Part shown: piece after piece, positions 1-5,834 of the stretch
How positions within the stretch are numbered: position 1 is the stretch's first letter
Layout: each line of letters begins with the position of its first letter
Assembly: GCA_035259145.1 (NCBI GenBank)
Contig: DATFWQ010000269.1
Coordinates: 1-5,834 of the forward strand
Source: CF-161 sp035259145
GTDB lineage: Bacteria; Chloroflexota; Dormibacteria; Dormibacterales; Dormibacteraceae
DNA: 5,834 nucleotides
Direction: 5' to 3'
The notes under the pieces: generated by a model
The model's input: only the letters and a program-made list of their open reading frames with translations
Database searches by the model: none
Told to the model about the DNA's origin: nothing
Translations under genes and position numbers: made by a program

Positions 1-176
1 CCCCGGCGCCAGGTGTGTGTGAACTTCCGGAACGGAAGCTCGTGGGCGAAGCTCTCCGGTGGATAGCGGAGGAGGTGACCGCTCCTGGGATTCACGTCAA
101 CCGCGGTGACCAGACGACCCTCCAGGCGCGGACCGAGCTGAACGCGGAGCGCCTCCAGCTCAGGCAATTCTGGCAT
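1..176 (-). CDS. mutM: Fpg/Nei-family DNA glycosylase, N-terminal fragment (runs off left edge)
   Basis: The reverse strand from an ATG at 176 encodes 58 codons starting MPELPELEALR, which is the signature N-terminus of formamidopyrimidine-DNA glycosylase and endonuclease VIII. In this family the initiator Met is removed, Pro2 becomes the Schiff-base nucleophile, and Glu3 (the E of PELPE) is the acid/base residue; both are present. The enzyme excises oxidised bases such as 8-oxoguanine and then nicks the abasic site. The fragment continues through the first beta strands and stops at an RRG that normally precedes a conserved Lys (RRGKY). The helix-two-turn-helix and C-terminal zinc finger would lie beyond the window, so Fpg and Nei cannot be told apart here. 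No Shine-Dalgarno sequence precedes the ATG. It diverges from clpB with 39 bp between start codons. The family call is secure; the exact symbol is less so. Confidence 0.85.
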   Translation of the reverse strand, partial: MPELPELEALRVQLGPRLEGRLVTAVDVNPRSGHLLRYPPESFAHELPFRKFTHTWRR

Positions 177-182
177 GGTTGA

Positions 183-188
183 AATCTA
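183..188 (-). promoter_or_regulatory. Possible -10 element for a leaderless fpg transcript
   Basis: Read on the minus strand, TAGATT fits the TANNNT -10 pattern and ends 6 nt before the fpg ATG. That is the spacing expected if transcription starts at or next to the start codon. The absence of any purine-rich ribosome site before this ATG fits leaderless translation, which is common in actinobacteria and related high-GC groups. No convincing -35 lies 16-18 nt upstream. This is pattern inference only. Confidence 0.3.
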
Positions 189-215
189 GGCGGTCCGGGA
201 AAAAAGGATCTGAAC

Positions 216-2813
<2,598 letters not shown>

Positions 2814-2827
2814 TCCGAAGGGGCGAG

Positions 2828-2890
2828 ATGTCGAAGCCTTCGTCTAGGGAGGATGGCCCGCCAGCAGACTACTTGCGGGCGCGCTGTTAG
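2828..2890 (+). other. Possible 20-codon small ORF between clpB and the RDD gene
   Basis: An ATG at 2828 opens a 20-codon frame (MSKPSSREDG...YLRARC) ending at TAG 2888-2890. AAGGGG at 2818-2823 sits 4 nt before the ATG, a better-placed ribosome site than anything before the RDD gene. CGAAGG (2816-2821) could pair with CCTTCG (2837-2842) and mask that site. The peptide resembles nothing I recognise, and it overlaps the alternative RDD start at 2853 in another frame. It could be chance; it is recorded because it could be a leader peptide or translational coupler. Confidence 0.15.
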
Positions 2891-2893
2891 GTT

Positions 2894-2899
2894 TACGGT
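2894..2899 (+). promoter_or_regulatory. Possible -10 element for a leaderless RDD transcript
   Basis: TACGGT fits TANNNT and ends 7 nt before the GTG at 2907. This would place a transcription start at the GTG and would explain why that codon lacks a ribosome site. A TTGCGG lies upstream at 2873-2878, but with only 15 nt of spacing. Weak evidence, useful mainly for choosing the start codon. Confidence 0.2.
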
Positions 2900-2906
2900 C
2901 AGTGCT

Positions 2907-3560
2907 GTGACCACAGAACCACCGAATCCACCTGAGGAAAGCCCTCCTCAGGTTCCGCCGACTCCGCCACAGCCACCGCAGCGGGGCTGGCAGCCACCGG
3001 CCCGGGAGCCACGGTCGGGCACTCCCCAGCCGCCTCAGCCCCAACAGCCCACTCAGGCGCCCCAGCCGCCCGCGGGAGTGCCGCCGTCCGCCCCCAGCTA
3101 CCCCCCCAGCTACGCTCCTGGGCCCGTCACGGCGATGCACCTCTCGGGGTTCTGGCGCCGCCTGCTCGCGTACATCATCGATGCGCTCATCGTCGGCGTG
3201 GTCAGCGGCGCCATCGTGTCCATCATCAACGCGATCATTCGAGCCTCAACGACCGACGTGGCCGGCATCGGTACGCGTAGTGGGCTGATCAGCCTGATCG
3301 TTGGCCTGCTCTACTTCGGCTATCTCTGGTCCCTTAACGGCCAGTCCATCGGCTATATGGTGCTTGGCATGCGGTTGATCCGGACCACCGGTGCGCCTGT
3401 GTCGTTCGGGCTGGCCGCGGTCCGCTACTTGCTGATCTATCTGTCGTTTGCGCTCTGTTTGATTCCGGCCGTAATCAGCGCCTTCATGATCGGCCTGGGC
3501 AGCCAGAAGCAGGCAATTCACGACGCGATGGTCGGCACCCTAGTCGTCCGCACGTCGTAG
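2907..3560 (+). CDS. RDD-family integral membrane protein with proline-rich N-terminal tail
   Basis: An RDD-family protein of 217 residues from GTG 2907, or 235 from ATG 2853. In the 235-residue numbering, a low-complexity Pro/Gln/Ser tail covers about 22-92. The RDD domain then starts with GFWRRLLAYIID (99-110), whose Arg and Asp are the family hallmark. Membrane segments lie at about 104-127, 145-162 and 189-214. The conserved GQSIGYMVLGMRLIR segment (163-177) lies between segments 2 and 3, and the closing AIHDAMVGTLVV motif is at 221-232. RDD proteins have no single agreed function; some are linked to ion transport, and proline-tailed forms are common in high-GC bacteria. Start choice: AGGGAGG at 2846-2852 touches the 2853 ATG with zero spacing, so it cannot serve it. 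The GTG at 2907 begins V-TTEPPNPP exactly where the tail begins and follows a TANNNT box. Same strand as clpB, 93 nt after its stop. Family secure, start uncertain. Confidence 0.85.
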   Translation: MTTEPPNPPEESPPQVPPTPPQPPQRGWQPPAREPRSGTPQPPQPQQPTQAPQPPAGVPPSAPSYPPSYAPGPVTAMHLSGFWRRLLAYIIDALIVGVVSGAIVSIINAIIRASTTDVAGIGTRSGLISLIVGLLYFGYLWSLNGQSIGYMVLGMRLIRTTGAPVSFGLAAVRYLLIYLSFALCLIPAVISAFMIGLGSQKQAIHDAMVGTLVVRTS

Positions 3561-3565
3561 AAACT

Positions 3566-3608
3566 CTCCCCCGCGAAGTCGGGGGAGTACCCGGCGAAGC
3601 CGGGGGAG
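3566..3608 (+). terminator. Double G/C hairpin after the RDD gene, probable terminator without U-tract
   Basis: Starting 5 nt after the RDD stop, CTCCCCCG (3566-3573) pairs perfectly with CGGGGGAG (3580-3587) around a 6-nt loop. A second hairpin follows: CCCGGC (3590-3595) with GCCGGG (3599-3604) around a GAA loop. The first arm can also pair with 3601-3608, giving a longer alternative stem. There is no T-run after either stem; a G-run to 3613 follows instead. The position, stem strength and the promoter just downstream support a transcript end, perhaps of the U-less kind reported in high-GC bacteria. Confidence 0.6.
3573..3608 (+). repeat. Two-copy 15-nt direct repeat GCGAAGYCGGGGGAG
   Basis: GCGAAGTCGGGGGAG at 3573-3587 and GCGAAGCCGGGGGAG at 3594-3608 differ at one base and are offset by 21 nt. 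Each supplies the loop and the 3' arm of one hairpin, so the double hairpin looks like a local duplication or a small dispersed repeat unit. Whether the unit occurs elsewhere in the genome cannot be seen from this window. Confidence 0.6.
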
Positions 3609-3643
3609 GGGGGCCAGCAACACCACAGGCCGGCAACAGGACC

Positions 3644-3672
3644 TTGACGGCCGCTCGCCCTCCGGCTAGCCT
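3644..3672 (+). promoter_or_regulatory. Sigma70-type promoter for the APH-fold gene
   Basis: TTGACG (3644-3649) is followed after exactly 17 nt by TAGCCT (3667-3672), a typical high-GC -35/-10 pair. A start near 3678-3680 would give a leader of about 127 nt before the GTG at 3806. The leader contains short inverted repeats, for example GGCT-TGA-AGCC and a GCTCG...CGAGC pair shortly before the ribosome site; none matches a riboswitch class I can name. No ORF in the leader looks convincing. Confidence 0.55.
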
Positions 3673-3805
3673 TGCTGAAGCGCGTCAGGGGTTCGCGCCG
3701 AGACTCGCCGGAAGGCTTGAAGCCACCCCGTTGTGATTGTGTCGAGCGAGGGACACCGAAGCTCTGTTCCGCTCGTGCGAGTCCGAGCAAGAGTGAGGTG
3801 TTGCA

Positions 3806-5074
3806 GTGAAGACGCTCCCCGACAACCCGAACCTCGACCATCTGCGCCGGCAGGCGAAGGATCTGCTCGCTGGGCTGCGCGATTCCCGGTCCGAAGTGTC
3901 GCTGGCGGATGCCCAGGCGGCGCTCGCCCAGCGGTATGGCTTTCGCACCTGGACCGATCTCAAGGCGGAGGTCGATCGCCGGCGAGGACAGGCAGACGTT
4001 GCCGACGAGACGCTGGCCAGGGCGGTGGCTGCGTGCTTCGGCCTAGGCGAGGTGACCGGTCCGATGAGGTCGGTGGCTCGGGCCGACGAGATGGGCCGCC
4101 GATGGTCGCTGAAGACTGAGCGGGGCCGCTGGGCGGTCCGGACGATGGACACCTGGCGCCCGATCGTCGACGCAGAGACGGACGTCGCTCTGCAGCAGGC
4201 CGCTGCCGGCGCCCGAATACTGCTTCCAGCTCCGGTGCGCAGCCGCTCTGGCGCCGTCGTCGAGTCGATCTGTGGGCATAGCTGGCGCGCATACGAGTGG
4301 ATCCACTCCGGACCGCCGCTGATCGCGCCGGTGAGTGCGGCGATCACCCAAGAGATGGGTAGGATCCTGGCCAGGATCCACCGGCTGGGACTGCCCGCGC
4401 CGGGCCGTATCAGCCCGTACCACAGCTCTCACCGCTCCGCGGGCTGGATCGCGGGAGCGGGGCCGGTCCCCGAGGCGGAGTGGCGTGAGCTGGCGGCGAG
4501 GGCGAGGGCCAGGCACGCTGACTGGGCGCCCGCTCTCACCGAGGCAATTCCAACTCTGGTCGATCTCGGGACCATCGGTGAGGGGGCGACCCCGCCGCCA
4601 CCTGTCCTCTGCCACAACACGCTGGGCCCGGGCAGCGTACGACTTGGAACTCTTCCGCGCGGAGCCGGGGGTGGAGGGGCCGGCAACGGAAGAGGCGGTC
4701 TTGTGGTCGTCGGATGGGAGCACGCGGGAGGGCTCCCGCCGAGCTGGGAGCTGGGCGAGGCGCTGACGCATTGGGCGGTGGACCCGGGCAACGGCGTGAA
4801 TGTCGCCGGCGCCCAGGCGATGATCGAGGGCTACCAGTCGGAGGCTGGAGCCCTCCCGCCCCTGGACATGGCCATGTTTCGTGGCGCCGTCATCGCCCTG
4901 GGCAACTACGTGTACGACCAGGTCGAGGATGCCTTGACTGCTCGCGACGCCGGGGATCAGCAGCACACTGCCCGCAGCGTGCGACATGTTCTGTCACAGC
5001 TCTCGTCCCGCGCCGAGTCGCGCGCCAACCTCGTACAGCTCCTCGACGTCGCCGTCGCTACAGCACACGGTTAG
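3806..5074 (+). CDS. Aminoglycoside-phosphotransferase-fold protein, probable pseudokinase
   Basis: A 422-residue protein starting at GTG 3806, with GAGGTG at 3795-3800 placed 5 nt upstream. Residues about 8-56 (NLDHLRRQAKDLL ... YGFRTWTDLKAEV) form a short helical module that I recall from the N-termini of ankyrin-repeat and other proteins of high-GC bacteria. Residues about 80-375 follow the APH/choline-kinase layout: an N-lobe with WSLKTERGRWAVR, a C-lobe with YEWIHSGPP, a catalytic-loop region VLCHNTLGPGSV (267-278) and a metal-loop region VVVGWEHAG (300-308). Measured against the family pattern H-x-D-(x4)-N and (I/V)-D-W-E, the catalytic Asp is Thr272, the metal-binding Asn is Ser277 and the second metal Asp is Gly303; the beta-3 Lys appears to be Arg112. 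Phosphotransfer is therefore doubtful, and a binding or scaffold role is possible. A Gly-rich insert (286-298) precedes the metal-loop strand. Fold likely; substrate unknown; loss of activity is inference. Confidence 0.75.
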   Translation: MKTLPDNPNLDHLRRQAKDLLAGLRDSRSEVSLADAQAALAQRYGFRTWTDLKAEVDRRRGQADVADETLARAVAACFGLGEVTGPMRSVARADEMGRRWSLKTERGRWAVRTMDTWRPIVDAETDVALQQAAAGARILLPAPVRSRSGAVVESICGHSWRAYEWIHSGPPLIAPVSAAITQEMGRILARIHRLGLPAPGRISPYHSSHRSAGWIAGAGPVPEAEWRELAARARARHADWAPALTEAIPTLVDLGTIGEGATPPPPVLCHNTLGPGSVRLGTLPRGAGGGGAGNGRGGLVVVGWEHAGGLPPSWELGEALTHWAVDPGNGVNVAGAQAMIEGYQSEAGALPPLDMAMFRGAVIALGNYVYDQVEDALTARDAGDQQHTARSVRHVLSQLSSRAESRANLVQLLDVAVATAHG

Positions 5075-5113
5075 TCCAGTGAGCCGCTCAGATCCAGCGA
5101 TCGCGAACCCGCG

Positions 5114-5834
5114 TCATCGGCTCTTCCAGTGCTTGGGGCGAGCAATCGACCGCGGCAACCTTGTGTCGGCGTCGCCCCTCGCGGCATCGAGTTGAGGTTG
5201 GGTGACAAAGATACTGCCGGTCAGGTCTGCACCTCTGAGGTCAGCGGCCCTGCAGTCCGCCCCGAGGAGGTCAGCCACTCTCAGGTCGGCTCCTCTGAGG
5301 TCGGCCCCGAGGAGGTACGCCCCTCTCAAGTTGGCTCCTCTGAGGTCGGCACCTCTGAGATCGGCCCCGGTGAGGTCGGCTCCTGCGCGGTCGATCCTCC
5401 GGCGCCGGACTCGGCCTCGCACGAGCTCGCTCGTGCGGAGCAGTAAGGCATTGACATCTCGTCGGTGTGCCGCCACGGCCAGCTCGATGAGACCTTCGGG
5501 ACTGTCGTGCGTGAGACGTTCGGTGTCGTCGAACGCAGCCCTGAGCTCGCCCCGGAGCGGGCGGGCGGATTGCAGCGTCAGGGCTTCGGTCAGATACCAG
5601 AGCAGCTCATGGAGCTGCCGCATGACTGTGAATACCTCAAACATCCGCTTCGCGGTTCGTGGCGCCTGGCGCCAGTCCTTGCCGCCGAATGTCACCTGAG
5701 CGACCTTTTGCCCAGCGCCGAAGCAGTCGTAGGCGGCGCAACCCGGAAAGCCCTGCTGCCTCAGGGTCTTGTGAATGCCGCAGCGGAAGTCTGATCGCAG
5801 GTTGGGACAGGGCTGCCCGGCGTCCTTGTCGATC
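5114..5834 (-). CDS. Cysteine-rich/pentapeptide-repeat protein, 5' end outside the window
   Basis: The frame ends at TGA (5116-5114) and stays open to the right edge, giving 239 C-terminal residues. A GTG at 5695 could be mistaken for the start, but the 46 codons before it form a conserved-looking Cys-rich segment (PCPNL, FRCGIH, GFPGC, YDCFGAGQKV) with Cys at fragment residues 9, 18, 32 and 37. I recall such segments in actinobacterial pentapeptide proteins, after a further CxxC/CC motif that would lie outside the window; metal or Fe-S binding is plausible. A helical part follows (MRQLHELLWYLTEAL, 71-85). Next come eleven A(D/N/Y)(L/C)xx pentapeptides at 152-206, enough for almost three coils of a right-handed beta helix, then the degenerate SIFVT. 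A short tail ends RPKHWKSR. Some pentapeptide proteins (Qnr, MfpA) mimic DNA and shield gyrase, but nothing here shows that role. It converges on the APH-fold gene with 39 nt between stops. Confidence 0.85.
   Translation of the reverse strand, partial: IDKDAGQPCPNLRSDFRCGIHKTLRQQGFPGCAAYDCFGAGQKVAQVTFGGKDWRQAPRTAKRMFEVFTVMRQLHELLWYLTEALTLQSARPLRGELRAAFDDTERLTHDSPEGLIELAVAAHRRDVNALLLRTSELVRGRVRRRRIDRAGADLTGADLRGADLRGANLRGAYLLGADLRGADLRVADLLGADCRAADLRGADLTGSIFVTQPQLDAARGDADTRLPRSIARPKHWKSR
5201..5380 (-). repeat. 15-bp-period tandem coding repeat (12 units) in the pentapeptide gene
   Basis: Twelve consecutive 15-nt units encode eleven A-(D/N/Y)-(L/C)-x-x pentapeptides plus a final degenerate SIFVT. 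Adjacent units are close in DNA sequence (the plus strand shows repeated CTCTGAGGTCGGC and CCCCGAGGAGGT blocks), which points to recent unit duplication as well as protein-level selection. One unit has Cys in place of the central Leu (ADCRA) and one has Tyr in place of Asp (AYLLG). Confidence 0.85.

Noticed and set aside
1..215. Search for CIRCE or HAIR heat-shock operators upstream of clpB
   Set aside because: No TTAGCACTC/GAGTGCTAA pair and no CTTGAGT/ACTCAAG pair is present.
2853..2855. ATG 2853 as the RDD start
   Set aside because: AGGGAGG touches the ATG with no spacer and the 18 extra residues look unlike an RDD N-terminus; kept only as an alternative.
4600..4720. Frameshift or sequencing error as the cause of the missing catalytic residues
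   Set aside because: The flanking landmarks (VLCH, V-x-W-E, SWELGEAL) stay in one frame on both sides, so the substitutions are not explained by a shift.
4043..4987. 314-codon minus-strand open frame opposite the APH-fold gene
   Set aside because: No family motifs and an Arg/Pro-rich composition typical of antisense high-GC DNA; the plus strand carries the recognisable fold and ribosome site.
5097..5104. GCGATCGC palindrome as a functional site
   Set aside because: A single 8-bp palindrome is expected by chance in high-GC DNA and has no supporting context.
5201..5380. Regular 15-bp repeats considered as a CRISPR or regulatory array
   Set aside because: No spacers; the period is exactly five codons and the minus-strand frame encodes pentapeptide repeats.
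5693..5695. GTG at 5695 as the start of the pentapeptide gene
   Set aside because: The upstream frame is open to the edge and encodes a Cys-rich segment that runs straight into the downstream domain (GAGQKVAQVTFGG).
5202..5699. Plus-strand repetitive protein (RSAPLRSAP-type repeats)
   Set aside because: It is the antisense reading of the pentapeptide tandem repeat; the minus strand has the A(D/N)Lxx motif and conserved flanking domains.

Overview
The window is G+C-rich chromosomal DNA with dense bacterial gene packing. The gene families (a prolyl-started Fpg/Nei glycosylase, ClpB, a proline-tailed RDD membrane protein, an APH-fold protein with an extra N-terminal helical module, and a cysteine-plus-pentapeptide protein) and the Actinobacteria-like promoter (TTGACG-N17-TAGCCT) suggest an actinomycete or a Chloroflexota/Dormibacterota-type bacterium. 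This taxonomic guess is inference; there is no rRNA or other marker to settle it.

Layout. Positions 1-176 (minus) hold the N-terminal 58 codons of a Fpg/MutM-type DNA glycosylase that runs off the left edge. It diverges from clpB (216-2813, plus), with only 39 bp between the two start codons. clpB is complete and has every ATPase motif. About 90 bp downstream lies an RDD-family membrane protein with a Pro/Gln-rich cytoplasmic tail (preferred start 2907, longest frame from 2853, end 3560). A pair of strong G/C hairpins built on a 15-nt direct repeat (3566-3608) follows its stop and probably ends the clpB-RDD transcript. A clear sigma70-type promoter (3644-3672) and a leader of about 127 nt then precede a 422-residue protein (3806-5074, plus) with an aminoglycoside-phosphotransferase/kinase fold in which all the usual catalytic residues appear to be replaced, i.e. 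a candidate pseudokinase. Converging on it from the right is a pentapeptide-repeat protein (minus, 5834-5114) whose 5' end lies outside the window. Its frame stays open to the right edge and encodes a cysteine-rich segment, so the apparent GTG start at 5695 is only an internal valine.

How the genes relate. clpB (protein disaggregation) and fpg (repair of oxidised bases) are both stress genes placed back to back, but no shared regulator site (CIRCE or HAIR) was found. RDD is probably co-oriented with clpB by chance or by read-through. The pseudokinase and pentapeptide genes are convergent and not an operon. Nothing here is a mobile element, CRISPR array or RNA gene. The least ordinary items are the degenerate kinase-fold protein, the cysteine-rich/pentapeptide fusion, and the repeated hairpin.
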